From contig JAWPHD010007132.1 of assembly GCA_037043455.1 (NCBI GenBank), positions 1 through 64,000 of the forward strand: a stretch of DNA of 64,000 nt, written 5' to 3'. Origin of the DNA: Cyrtodaria siliqua. Taxonomy: Eukaryota > Mollusca > Bivalvia > Adapedonta > Hiatellidae. Under the pieces are notes generated by a model. The model saw only the letters and a list, made by a program, of their open reading frames with translations. It had not been told where the DNA came from and searched no databases. Both the position numbers and the translations under genes were made by a program. Positions 22,140 to 33,261 of the stretch are shown piece by piece (positions within the stretch are counted from its first letter, which is position 1; the number at the start of each line of letters is the position of its first letter).

Positions 22140-22500
22140 CATCATTAGTGTTTTGTTAACAGTGTTTCATTGATGTTTTGTTAAGTGTTGCATTGATGTT
22201 TTGTTAACAGTGTTGCATTGATGTTTTGTTAACAGTGTTGCATTGAGGTTTTGTTAGGAGTCTTTTATTAGTGTTTTGTTTCTATTCAGTATTTTATTGG
22301 TGTTTTGTTAATATTCAGATTTCAGTACAGCATTAGTATTTTGTTATTAAGCAGTGTTTTATTGGTGTTTTGTTAATAGTGTTTTGTTAGTGTTTTATTA
22401 GTATTTTGTTAACCTCATTTGCATGTCATTTGTGATACTAAGTCTGCACTAATAAAATACTAGTATAGCATTCATGTTTTGTTATAGTGTTTTGTTACCC
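22140..22500. repeat. right subterminal array of TTTTGTTAGTGTTTTATTAG
   Basis: More than a dozen copies of a 17-30 bp unit combining GTTTTGTTA and GTGTTTTATT or GTGTTGCATT. The mirror-image equivalent lies at 17305-17460 next to the left terminus. Confidence 0.8.
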
Positions 22501-22673
22501 CTTTTTCATATGGGTAGCGCTGCGTTCAGCAGTTGCTCTGGTAAAGTTGAATGCATGATATTGGTAAAATTAAAGTCAAAGTTGAAAAGCAATTTGATTA
22601 TAAATAAACTAGAATCATCCGATTATTCTGCAATGTTTTTTTATCGGTTCTATCGTCACCGGCACCACTGAGC

Positions 22674-23110
22674 TTAGTCAAGGCACGATCCTTAATCCTC
22701 GTCTATGGGTGGGGAAGTTAACTGCACGGTCCCGTCTATCCGTGTCTATCCTTCGAAAAAGTTAAAGGGACACACGACAATCTTGAAGTGTTTATCAAGC
22801 ATTGAAATTAACGTCTCGATTTATTTATCTAGAATCATTTTGATTTTTAAACTGCTTGCATATAATTAAATAAAAGTTTGAGTTTTCGTCTTATTCTTCT
22901 AGAGGTTTAAATATAGTATTGGTGCAATATAATCAACATTTAACAATGTGTAAAAACACTTCGCTTTATACTATTCTCATCATTAACATTAGTGATTGAA
23001 CAAATGCAAGTCATGTAGAAAACCTAACGGGACGACGTGAGTTTTAAAATATTCACGATTGCCATGTTTCCCTTTAAACCATAGGAATCTATTCGTTACT
23101 AAGAGACACA
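22674..23110 (+). mobile_element. SINE S1 fragment split by a MITE
   Basis: 22674-22761 matches the S1 body up to its TTAA. The copy resumes at 23078 with ACCATAGGAATCTATTCG and ends near 23100. The interruption is the 308-bp MITE. Confidence 0.8.
22766..23073. mobile_element. TTAA-flanked MITE
   Basis: Left end AGGGACACACGACAATC, right end (reversed) AGGGAAACATGGCAATC: 13 of 17 identical. TTAA on both sides (22762-22765 and 23074-23077). The intact SINE at 18.7 kb has one TTAA at this position, so the empty site is known. TTAA duplications are typical of piggyBac and Kolobok elements. No coding capacity. Confidence 0.88.
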
Positions 23111-23130
23111 TATTTGGAGAGGTAATGCAA

Positions 23131-23506
23131 ACTTAAATCTAGAGAAAGTGGGAGGGAGCATCTAAAAAGGGAAAAACCTCCAAAGTACTGGCCATCCAAA
23201 CTGACAAGCAACCAGCACCTGATAGTCTCAGTCTTTTCAAGATAATTTGATGGAATTCGATCTAAAGCAAGACCGATTACAGAACCGTTCGTTGCAAGTT
23301 TAAAACAAATAATATGCAGACTTAAATGTAGAGAAAGTGGGAGGGAGCATCTAAAAAGGGAAAAAAACTCAAAAGTACTGGCCATCCAAACTGACAAGCA
23401 ACCAGCACCTGATAGTCTCAGTCTTTTCAAGATAATTTGATGTAATTAGATATAAAGCAAGACCGATTACAGAACCGTTAATTGCAAGTTTAAAACAAAT
23501 AATATA
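23131..23506. repeat. two tandem copies of a 189-bp unit
   Basis: 23131-23319 and 23320-23506 are nearly identical. The 113-codon minus-strand frame here merely reads the repeat twice. Confidence 0.92.
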
Positions 23507-24164
23507 TTGTTCTTTCTATGAGACATTGTCAGAATCTTGCCAGTACATTAACACATCTTTTATTTTTAGTGAAATTATGTCAATATGACTCGTCTCATAC
23601 AACTTTAAAGGAACTTGTCTTGGTGTGCTTGTATGAGATTTCTCCAAACGTTGACTATGTGTTTGGCATGAGACAAAAATGATCAGACGTTTGTGTGGCG
23701 CTTAGATCACTACTCGAAGCATGATTCGAAATTTGTTTTTATTAATGTATATGAAGCGATACAATCATCACGAACATAACCATTAAATAGTTTTAACTAC
23801 TTCATACATATAAATTGGTTAAAAAGACTGATACAAAATGTCCGCGCGCTCAATTCACCGATACTGTTTAGGTCTTATCCATGGAGCTGGGGTAATGTTC
23901 AGCAGCCTTTTTCCTAATATTGTTCAACTTTCATACACTGTAAGTTGCTGTATATATATGTATACCAATTACTGCTCCAACAAGCATAAATGTACAAGTT
24001 TATAACATCTACAGTTGGTATAAACTTATCTAGGTTCTCTACAAAAGGTGCATATATAATAAGGCTTTGCCAATAAAATCAGTGGTAAAGATAAATAGGG
24101 GAAATACTCTTCATAATAATGGTCTTAGAAATAAGATACCCAGGGAATCGTACTAGTTGTGTCA
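23507..24164. other. no recognisable feature
   Basis: AT-rich flank of the Penelope-like insertion. Confidence 0.45.
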
Positions 24165-24986
24165 ATCAAAGTTAGTGCACCACTTGTCGCAGATTTGTTC
24201 TTATTTTGCTATGAAAGGGATTTCATGTTGGGTCTTTCACCAGATACCCAGGCAGATGTTATTGAAGCCTTTAATGACACCTCTATGTATCTGGATGACA
24301 TATTGAACATTGACAACCCTTTCTTTCCAACTATGGTTAAATATATTTATCCTAAAGAACTTCAGCTTAACAAAGCTAATATATCTGATAATAACGCTTC
24401 TTTTCTTGATTTAGATCTCTCGATTGAAAATGGTAAAATAATTAGCAAAATCTATGACAAGAGAGATGATTTTAATTTTGACATTGTTAATTATCCCCAC
24501 TTGGATGGGGATGTTCCCCGAGCAACTTCTTATGGGGTATATGTGTCTCAACTTATTCGTTTTTCTAGAGCTTGTACTCGAGTTGAGGACTTTAATATTC
24601 GTAATCTTTGTATCACTAAAATGTTACTCAATCAGGGTTACCGTTACCATAAACTTCGTAAAACCTTTGCAAAATTTTATTATCGTAACCCTGATCTTCT
24701 TTCCAAATATAAAAGTAATTTAAGGACTCTTCTGCGACAAGGACTATCACAACCTGACTTCTATGGTGATGTGATTTATAAACTTCGTAAGATTCTAGGT
24801 CATGATCACTTTCATACTATCTTTGTTAAACTCGTTAAAAAGTTTATCAAAAGAGGTTATGACCCTATCATTTTGCAACGTACTGCATGCTTGGTGGTGG
24901 ACCCTTTTACAGTTCGCCACTATGCTTTCCTCTTTAATTGTACGATGACCGGACAGGCTGTGGACCCTATGATGACGCCTACCTAA
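24159..24986 (+). pseudogene. Penelope-like reverse transcriptase, C-terminal half
   Basis: An open frame of 275 codons starts at a non-ATG codon because the copy is truncated; element homology starts about residue 6. APLVADLFLFCYERDFM precedes the catalytic YLDD (residues 44-47) by about 25 residues. ASFLDLDL, YDKRDDFNF and the SYGVYVSQLIRFSRAC thumb motif follow. The frame ends in MTGQAVDPMM. The usual palm N-terminal motifs are missing, so it is not active by itself. The reaction would be RNA-templated DNA synthesis. The absence of stops over 275 codons suggests a young insertion. Confidence 0.82.
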
Positions 24987-25497
24987 AGCCCATTGGGACG
25001 GTGGCGTTTGATGTTTGTCCATGATCTCTTGTCGTGCCCTTAATGGTTTATTCTCTTACTGCTCTGGCTTCTGCAAAGTCATTGAGTACCTTCATTGTGG
25101 CTTTCTAGGCTATTGTTTTTTTGTATTATATTTACACGAGCATATTTGTGTTTTACTTATATTGCCTATTGATGCTGCCTTGTTGGTTAGAGATTAGATC
25201 ATGGCGGGGATTTCTTTATTTACACTGTCCTGTTTTAATGGGATGACAGTAGGGTAAGTGTGAGGTTTGGTGCACCCTAGAACCGGTTTAAACCCCCCAG
25301 TGGCCTACTTTGCCACTGACCGTTCCAAGGCGGTAGCCCTATTGTCAACCCTTTTTGTGTTTGTGATGTCGTTTGCATTTATTATTGCTTTTGCCTTCTT
25401 GTTTGTCTGTTTGCGTGTTTGTTTCTGTGTTTTGTGGTTTACTGTCCTCCTTGAATGCTACTTTCCCTGTCCGATCTTTTTATATTTCTTTAGTGTT
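24165..25497 (+). mobile_element. Penelope-like retroelement, 5'-truncated, best copy
   Basis: The copy begins within the reverse transcriptase (CAPLVADLFLF-type motif) and contains an open frame to its natural stop at 24984. A tail of about 510 bp then ends at GTCCGATCTTTTTATATTTC. The tail matches the minus-strand copy at 20033-20600 almost perfectly, so these are recent. Earlier parts of the protein are seen in other copies (50.7-51.8, 47.8-48.3, 59.6 kb). The class is by RT motifs; I cannot see a GIY-YIG endonuclease, which in some branches is N-terminal. Confidence 0.78.
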
Positions 25498-25618
25498 CTC
25501 AGTTATATATAAATAGTCATACTTTAAATACATGTCAGGTCAACTTCAAATAAAAATTATAGTTACTGCGCAGAAAGAGTTAAAGTAGCTATTCCACCAG
25601 CAACAGCCACATTTTACA

Positions 25619-25920
25619 ACACATATACACCGTGTATTAACCTACTGACGACGAGGTATATATAACAACTATTTTGAGAATTCAAACTCTATAGACACAA
25701 TATAAACCGCTTGAACCAGCCAGGCCAAACCCCCAAATTGGGGAGCGTCGAATTAAGAGCTACCAACTCATAATTCATTTTACGCATATTTAATCACGGG
25801 TATTTAAAAACCGTTGAATATTATTCTTTTAATCGACACATGTACATTATTTTATGACCTGAGCACATGGCTAGAGTTTTGATAAAAAGGTTTTGTATTG
25901 CAATTTTGCCGTTATTTGGA
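25619..25920. repeat. dispersed repeat D1, copy 1
   Basis: Matches 43485-43762 over about 280 bp, including ACTGACGACGA, AACCAGCCAG, ACCAACTCATAAT and TAGAGTTTTGATAAA. No coding sequence or termini recognised. Confidence 0.7.
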
Positions 25921-26357
25921 GGATTAGGTTTTTTAAAGTTTGGCATTTTAAAATTACCAACATATAAACGGTTTACAGATTTTCGCCTCATTGACGGCAA
26001 TACTAGATGCCGAAAATACAAGCCGACGAGTACAATAAGGGAATTAATGTATTACCCCAAATGCATTATCAATGCTCCTAATATGTGTATGTTCTTCAAG
26101 TTGTGCCGTGAAAATGCATAAGACGTAGTTTTACGTTTGGCACATGCAGACGTTTCCATTGTGATAAGTTGTTAGGTGGGGTAATTCAACATACATTTTT
26201 GTCCAAACAAATAATGTTTAAATGCTAATCATGTACATTCTGTGTTCGAAGTTGCACTTATTATGATAAATGAAGGTATTTAAGTGAAATCTCCCATCAA
26301 AGTCTGCTACTTTTATCTCTTGTTTGTGTTTGTTGCTTCCAAGGGATCAATAATATT

Positions 26358-26392
26358 TATAGGGGGCGAGGCAATAGCCGAGTCCCCCTATA
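26358..26392. repeat. short inverted repeat TATAGGGGG...CCCCCTATA
   Basis: A 9-bp perfect stem with a 17-bp loop (CGAGGCAATAGCCGAGT), followed by a second GTAGGGGGTTAG motif at about 26417. It looks like the end of an unidentified repeat. Confidence 0.55.
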
Positions 26393-26399
26393 TATCTGA

Positions 26400-27984
26400 C
26401 TGACCCCACATATTTTTGTAGGGGGTTAGTAACAAACCCAAGGTTTTATTGAGTCTGTTCATGATAGGTAATGTCAAATGCAACACCTCTCACGCCTCCA
26501 GGTACCGGCTTAATCGATATTATAAGTTTTTACATATTTTTTTATGTTTGGATAAATTTGCATATAGAACGATGCACTGCATATAAAGCCGAAAGCATCA
26601 CGTATATTGGTTAAAGCACCACGTATATTGAAAACATTACTGTCTATATTGAACAATGCACTGCATATAAAGTCCAAAGTACCACGTATATTGTTACTTC
26701 TAATGTATATAATTAAAAAATGACAACGGGAGACAGTCATGGCGTTCCATACTTTAACTAGAAGGACAATGTACTGACAACTACTCACTGCTAATCTATA
26801 AAACAGTTATTATAATGTCAAACTACCCCAATCAATATCTCAAATTAATTTAACTTCATGAAAAAGAAACGCCATTAATCAAGTTTTAATACGTTTAATA
26901 CGCTTCACATCCAATTCCCTACTACAGTACGGAAGTTAATTAAATCAAATATACAGTACAGTCTGAACATAAATACGAAAACGAGTATGCCTGTAATTTT
27001 ACACATGAAAACAGATAATGTTCAACAACTTGTGATACAATAAAGACGACATAGTGGCAGGAGTAGTCTTTTTGGGACATGTTCCTTTCAGTAGAGCTGT
27101 ATTTCACCAAGAGAACTAATGGCGGAATTAGTTCACCTGTGTTAAAATTTTGCAAATTGTTTATACAAACGGTTAGTCATATGTTGATTTTCTGAGGTGG
27201 TTTGATAGGACGGAATAGGGGTATTTTGCACAACTTGTAGTGGGGTTCATGACATAGCATGGATTTAGTCTGATTCTCTGTTAGTTTAACAAGCGGGCTG
27301 ATATATGGATGAGTAACATGGGATATAACAGGCGTCTCACGTAATATAAGTAAATGGATAGGAACCTCCATCTTCGGCACACTGTTATTTAAAAGAATTT
27401 TCAACAACATATGGTTTTCAAAGTTTCCCACTTTTGAACCCTTTTTACTAAGTTTAGTTTGGTATGTTTCTTTTCTCTCTTGTATGTGTTTGTTCTTCGA
27501 AGCGGATCTAATTTTCAGTATGTATTGACTTGTACATTAGCGCTCGTTTAGTGCTGTGTACGGTGTCACAAAATGATATTGTGTGGAGCGTTTTGTCTGT
27601 ACAGGTCTTTTTTACTGCGTGACACTTGTTTACCCTATGCCTTTTCACATTAAATTTTGTTATTTCGAAATATGTTCACCGTTTGTTCGATTTTACGGGA
27701 TGCACGGATATTGTAACGCTCTACTTAAGATGTAAGACAAAATTGTTGAGGGTAGCAAACTAAGATCACCGGCACATTAATGTAATGTATTTAGGTTATT
27801 TTTCAACTTTCTGAAGTGTCAGAATTATGTAAGGGTCCTTCCGTGTTAGGTATCTAAGTTCTTCTTTATCCATGGCCAGCTCGTGAGAAACGTGCATGAT
27901 AACCGGTTTGGGCGAGGATGTTTGTATAATTTGACCACTGTTCTTAGACTACAGCTGAGGAATAATCAACAGTCGAGTTGACAA
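26400..27984. other. intergenic AT-rich region with minor repeats
   Basis: 26560-26720 holds several copies of CACGTATATTG and GATGCACTGCATATAAAG. 27000-27072 matches 38348-38422 (dispersed repeat D2: ATGTTCAACAACTTGTGATA). No gene seen. Confidence 0.5.
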
Positions 27985-28500
27985 ATAGTCAGTTCTCTCA
28001 CTGCACCCAAGAAAACTTATAAAAAATAAACACGCTAAAATTGTACTCAATTTGTCAGATAGTAATTTACACAAAGTGTCTGCAACGACCGACAAAACAA
28101 AATATCAAAATAAATGCTTTAAAACCACACAAACCTTCCTGTTAGTTTCTATTGCGAATTTAATTCTAAAATCATAAAATTTAAATAAACGCTTAAACGT
28201 GTTAACAAGGCGTCCAGAACTTGAATGACCAGAATTTAAACACCACGTGACACATCACGTGAACTGACCATTACATCTGCGCATGTATGAAATAAAAGCA
28301 GACGGCGCGTTTATATAACTTTGCTTACCTAATGAGAGAAAATAATTATGTCTTATTCACTCCGTTCAAACGGAATAAATAATATTTCTCTCACAGCACC
28401 TAAGCAAACTTATAAAAAACAACGAAACGCCAAAATCGTACTCAATTTACCTTTGTTACATAGTAATTTAGACAAAGAACGGGAAAATGTCGCTAAATCA
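27985..28500. repeat. local duplication of about 110 bp (27985-28100, 28388-28500)
   Basis: Both copies read CTCTCAC(T/A)GCACC, AAACTTATAAAAAA and TCGTACTCAATTT-like text, about 400 bp apart. Between them lies repeat D3 (28212-28350). Confidence 0.65.
28212..28350. repeat. repeat D3, left copy of a 4.6-kb-spaced pair
   Basis: Matches 32846-32980 with few changes: CCAGAACTTGAATGACCAGA, GAACTGACCATTACATCTGC and TTTATATAACTTTGCTTACC. Same orientation. Confidence 0.8.
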
Positions 28501-29211
28501 AAATATTTTGCTATAATGAAACTATAACGTCAACCAACGAAATACTTTTAGCCCGTTTCTAACGGATCTTTAAGACGTAGTTTCACTATTCCAACGTTCG
28601 TGACCTGTAAACATTCTATCTGGCAAACCGATATATTGCTTCCATCATCGCCTGCCCAACCTAAGATTTCGCAACCCATACTAGATACACATGGAACGTG
28701 GGATTTTAATGCATTCAAACATAAGTATCATATGATAATACAGTTATTCTACAATCCCATTGTATATCCTTTCGGAGAAATCAAATTGCAAAATGATGAA
28801 TTGTCATCATGAAATACGTAATAGTTCCACGTAAAGCATTACATTGTCTACAAGACACAATTCTGTATCAGTTTTTGCTATCACTACATTGCACAGTCTC
28901 TGTAAATATCCGTTTTGCTTTTTCCAATAAATTCACTCATATTAAATGTGTATCAACGATAATATCACATATCTTAAAGGATAACAACTTGTTTCAATAA
29001 GTTGAATACCTTTATTATATAACGAACCGTAAATGTTTTCAATAATATCAGTTGAAATCGGTTCCTATTTAGTAACATGTTTTCAAAGTTTATGGCAACT
29101 CACTGAAACTTACATTCTGAATTAATGAAGCTAAATAGATTGCACCATGAAAAGCCCTAGCCGGCAAACTGTCCCACCTCCCAATCCTTAACGATAACAT
29201 TGTTTCCAGCT
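28500..29211. other. no confident gene
   Basis: A 70-codon frame (28600-28812) has mildly coding-like composition but no splice or homology support. Confidence 0.4.
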
Positions 29212-29319
29212 TTATGAATCACTATTGATCTTAGCTTTTGAATCCAACCCTAGACTGGGAAGTAGGTCGACTTTGCCCGCCATTGCCTCTGGTAACTCAT
29301 GGATTTCGCCTGCGAGTGT
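29212..29319 (-). CDS. candidate terminal coding exon, 35 codons
   Basis: On the minus strand a good acceptor (TTTAAATATGTTTTTCAG) is followed in phase 0 by 35 codons starting TLAGEIHELPEAMAGKV and ending KINSDS, then TAA. The GC content is clearly above the flanks, and composition and splice site agree. I do not recognise the protein. It could be the last exon of a host gene whose upstream exons lie to the right, or a decayed retroelement segment. Confidence 0.35.
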   Translation of the reverse strand, partial: TLAGEIHELPEAMAGKVDLLPSLGLDSKAKINSDS

Positions 29320-29339
29320 CTGAAAAACATATTTAAAAT

Positions 29340-29796
29340 AAAAATATATTTATTATATAGAATTATGAAATGAGACGAAATCTCGTAAATTCCGTCTATC
29401 TGCAGTCCCTAATTAATGTTATGCTAACTGTTATCTTAATCACATGTAAAAGACAAGACAAAAACAAACACCTCTGTTATATATTGTATATAATATGAAC
29501 GCATTAGTTCGTATAAATATCCTCCATAGAAATAAAACAAAAAAACTTTGAAAACCAAAAAATGTACTTAGACGACCCGCAACCCAATTGAATCATTGAC
29601 TGTATTTCTGCATTAAACCTAATAACAAAATGACAAAACTAACAAACATATATTTTTGCAAACCTTCACAATAAAACAGTTTTACGAAAAACCGTCATTT
29701 ATTAGAATGTATAATAAATTTGTAAAACACCAAACGTATCCTGCAACTATATATTTGACCACAATGTCCAGCCTCCAGACAATACACATGTATTGT
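29340..29796. other. no recognisable feature
   Basis: AT-rich, stops in all frames. Confidence 0.45.
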
Positions 29797-30475
29797 GATG
29801 GGCCGTCGACTATAACACGTCGGCCATTAAACATATTTCGTTGTCAACAAAACATAAAAACAAAACCCAATCAGAGCGTTGCGTCTGTATCGAGTATCCA
29901 ACAATTATGACGACTCGTCGGCGATAACAAGTATTATGACGGCCCTTCGGCCTCCTGCTGTATACTGAAGTAATTCGTACTGCAAATTTTCCCAAACACC
30001 TGGTCAAGAAATCATACAAATAAAAGTCCAGTCAGAGCGTTGTATGAATTAGCCAACGTATTATAACGGGCCGTCGACCATAAAACGTATTATGACGGCC
30101 CGTCGGCCTTTGATGTATACTGACGTAATTCGTACGCCAAATATACCCAAACAAACGGTAAAAAAACCCACCAAAAAACAACAACATAAAACCAGTCCTA
30201 ATCATAGCGTTGTGTCTGTATCCACTATCCAACGTATTATGACGGCCCGTCGGCCATAAAACGTATTATGACGGCCCGTCGGCCATACAACGTATTACGG
30301 CGGCCCGTCGGCTTACAATGCAAACTGACGTACTGTAAGTTTTCCCAAACAGCCGGCCGAAAAACAAAATAATCACAAAACCCAACCAGAGCGTTGCACA
30401 TAGCTTTATCTCCAACATATTATGACGGCCCGTCGGCCATAACACGTATTATGACGGCCCGTTGGCCTATGATTT
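29797..30475. repeat. higher-order tandem repeat with TTATGACGGCCCGTCGGCC modules
   Basis: Units of about 160-185 bp start at about 29870, 30032, 30204 and 30388, each marked by CAGAGCGTTG-like text and TTTTCCCAAACA. Each contains one to three copies of a 23-27 bp GC-rich module in which TTAT pairs with ATAA and GGCC with GGCC to give a small hairpin. The rest of the unit is AT-rich. Confidence 0.85.
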
Positions 30476-31984
30476 TTACAGAAGTTACCTTGTACTGCAA
30501 GTTTTCCCAAACAGCGTCACTTAAAAAAGTGCAAATTGTTCCTTTCTTTGTGAACTCTATCGCTTGTCAGTCAAGACGGACAAATTGTATTATCTGTCTA
30601 GAATAACGATAGTCCACATTGCATCGGATCGTTGTCCTTAGCATTCTCGGACTTCCAATACCGTTTTTTTTAAAACAAACGGCCAACAAACGGCCAACAA
30701 ACGGTCACACAAGCCATAGCAATCTGCTTGAAAACAGGCTCTTGATCTAAAACTGTGCTTTCTTAATTCAGTTTGTGTAAATCATTTGACTCGAGGTTAT
30801 AGTATAGCAGTCGAAGTTTATAACCAACTTCCCGTGTTCACCATTAGGTAACATTACCCAAATGGACAATCTATTATGCGACCTTCCCCAATACAACTCA
30901 GCAATCTTCATAAAATTTGTCTAACATATATACCACCATACCAGATAGACAACGTGTGTAGCATGGAAATTACTAGTCAAGAAAAAATACAATAAAGTAA
31001 AAACCAGTATCAGCTATTGCATTTTTGAAAAACGCCCTTCATGTAATATAACATAAAGAAACGATTCCACATGCCAAATATAATACCGTTGTTTGCCAGA
31101 CAACGAAACCACAAAAAAAGTTACAAAAAAATCCCAAACAGACTTATAGGACAAAGTCAGCAATCGTCCTAAATGAGTCCAATAAATGTCCCATGAAAGA
31201 TGTACAACCGTGCAGGACGGAACTCTCTAGGCATGAAGCATACTACCGATATAAACCAGCATGTCAAAAAACATATACTGTGAATAATCACAATCGGTGT
31301 AATACTTATCTTTCAGTAACCCAATTCTACTTCTTTTCCACACACTATACGTTGCCAACAACCCACAGAACTCCGAGTCTTCATATGACAGATTTCTGAA
31401 ATGATCCAATGTACTATTATCAAACCATCAAATACACAGTACTCCGTTACAATTAAATAATTTCCACAAAATAGAATATATATCACTCGTTCTCTTAATA
31501 GCCTAATGAATAGGAATTCATTTTTAAAACGCGGCAAATAACAGCACACACTATATTCAAAACAAACAACCGCCTCTGTGTAATCAAACTGATTTATATA
31601 ACACATACACAAACCCAATCATGCATCCATGTGCAAACAGATGTTTAATTTCTGACGGAAATACTGAAAGTATTGTACATAGCAACATGTAAGACAATTG
31701 AATGTCCGAATTGTCCAACTAAATTTTCTCAGTAGAATTATTAAACAATTCACAATAGCTTACATGTTACATTTTTGAGCATCAGCAAATGTTCACGCGT
31801 GTATCAAAAAATAAATACATTCAGATAGCAATACTTATCTTTTACTTATTGTGTTCCACGTGCGTTATCATGTAAGCACGTTTCTCTCGCCACCATTCAC
31901 ATACCAACACTGAAACGCTAGCTGATTTCACTACACCGCTGCACGCTATTCTATATGAACCTATACCACTGTATATCGATACAA
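30476..31984. other. no confident feature
   Basis: AT-rich with a short duplication ACGGCCAACAAACGGCCAAC at about 30678. The 101-codon minus-strand frame at 31313 has no supporting evidence. Confidence 0.45.
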
Positions 31985-32600
31985 ACGGGGAGCCGTACGG
32001 GCCTGTGGCCCGTTGGAAGTCCGTACGAAATCACCATCCTGCGATGTTGTGGTCACATGCACGCGGGCGATCTACGGGCGTTCTACGGGTTCTCTGCGTC
32101 TTCTTACGATTTTTTGGCCACGGGATCGCAAGAACCCTTGCGTGTACCCTACGGTTCCGTAAGGTGCCCGTGCGGGCACCGTACGGGCCCGTATGGATGC
32201 CGTACGGGCTTGAAAACACCCGTACGCAAACCGGCCGTAACCAGTCGTGACTGTCCGTGCGGGACCCGCAAGGGGCCTGTACGATTTTTTTAAAGGCCGT
32301 ACGGGGCCCATGAGAGCCCGTACGGGGCCGATAGGAACCAACAGACCTGCGGGCCCGTAAGGGCACCCGTACGGGCCCAGCACGGGCCCCGCACGACTGT
32401 CTACGGGCCTTCTACGGGCTCAAAATCGTAGAAAGCCCGTGTCTGAAAGTTGTGCATGCTCAACTTTCAGCCACGGGCTATACGGCGCCCCTACGAGTCC
32501 ACAATTCTTCGTAAAATCGTGCGGGCCCGCACGGCATGCCGTGCGATTACCCACGGGTTCTCAGGATTTTGGCCCTTACGGGGCCTGTAAACTGCCCGGG
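31985..32600. repeat. GC-rich block dense in CCGTACGGGC motifs
   Basis: About 600 bp of GC-rich, CpG-rich sequence in an AT-rich setting, with at least eight CGTACG palindromes and many CGGGCC/GGCCCG words. Several overlapping open frames on both strands result from the composition and are not genes. It behaves like an amplified short palindromic motif rather than a promoter island, since no transcript start is visible. Confidence 0.75.
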
Positions 32601-33249
32601 AGCTTCATGTGACCGAGGCATAATTAAGTGGACACAGCCACATACAGTTGGCATCGATGTGTACATAATTTATTCGGTTACTGTCGGCAAACGTATTTCA
32701 TGAGATACAACTCAGCAAACTTCGAGAGCAGGACTTGAAAGTAAGTGAGGTAAGACTTAAAAAAATCTTGTTACTTCCCTTTCTATATATTGGTATAGAG
32801 GTGGGAATGAGGATCGGGTCTAAAAATAGCGTTCAACGTCCCTGTGGTCTTCCAGAACTTGAATGACCAGAATTCAAACACCACGAGATACATCGAGTGA
32901 ACTGACCATTACATCTGCGCATGTATGAAATACAAGCAGACGACGCGTTTATATAACTTTGCTTACCCAATGCGAGAACGAAATTAATAATATAACAGTT
33001 GGTAAGATGGGCGATATTGCATGGGCAATTGAGGTATGTGAATATAGTATGTGCATTTTATTATACAAAACCGTAGGCATGGAGGCAGCCATCTTTTAAT
33101 GTAATCTATCAACTGTCATAAAACGTAAACTTACATTTAACAATTACGTTTGAGCAAGCAGATAAAGCTGACATAGTACATTAGCTGTATTGGAATAATT
33201 AAAGCAGCTGTTTAATTATATGATTACGTTTTATATTAGATGCGTTTGT
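32601..33249. other. spacer with repeat D3 right copy (32846-32980)
   Basis: Apart from the D3 match to 28212-28350, only AT-rich sequence is seen. Confidence 0.6.
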
Positions 33250-33261
33250 TTAACGTTGAGA

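Larger units (their letters stand above)
17291..22514. mobile_element. 5.2-kb element with 13-bp TIRs and subterminal arrays
   Basis: Both ends read CCCATATGAAAAA inward (17291-17303; complement 22502-22514), with TA on each side (17289-17290 and 22515-22516). After the termini both sides are filled with variants of TTTTGTTAGTGTTTTATTAG. No transposase frame is visible, so it would be non-autonomous. Nested in it are a RepA copy, two SINEs and a Penelope-like tail. A 2-bp duplication alone is weak, but the exact TIR plus matching subterminal repeats support a single element. Confidence 0.65.

Noticed and set aside
23089..23430. 113-codon minus-strand frame
   Set aside because: It spans the two tandem 189-bp copies and simply repeats itself.
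24454..24723. 89-codon frame overlapping the Penelope-like RT
   Set aside because: Alternative frame within the RT coding sequence; hydrophobic bias from AT-rich codons.
29797..30475. CRISPR array
   Set aside because: The spaced GC modules look regular, but the unit number per block varies, the spacers are homologous to each other, and the sequence is animal.
31955..32383. Four overlapping frames of 80-112 codons on both strands
   Set aside because: High GC content removes stops; peptides repeat RTG/GPY words in every frame, so no one frame is favoured.
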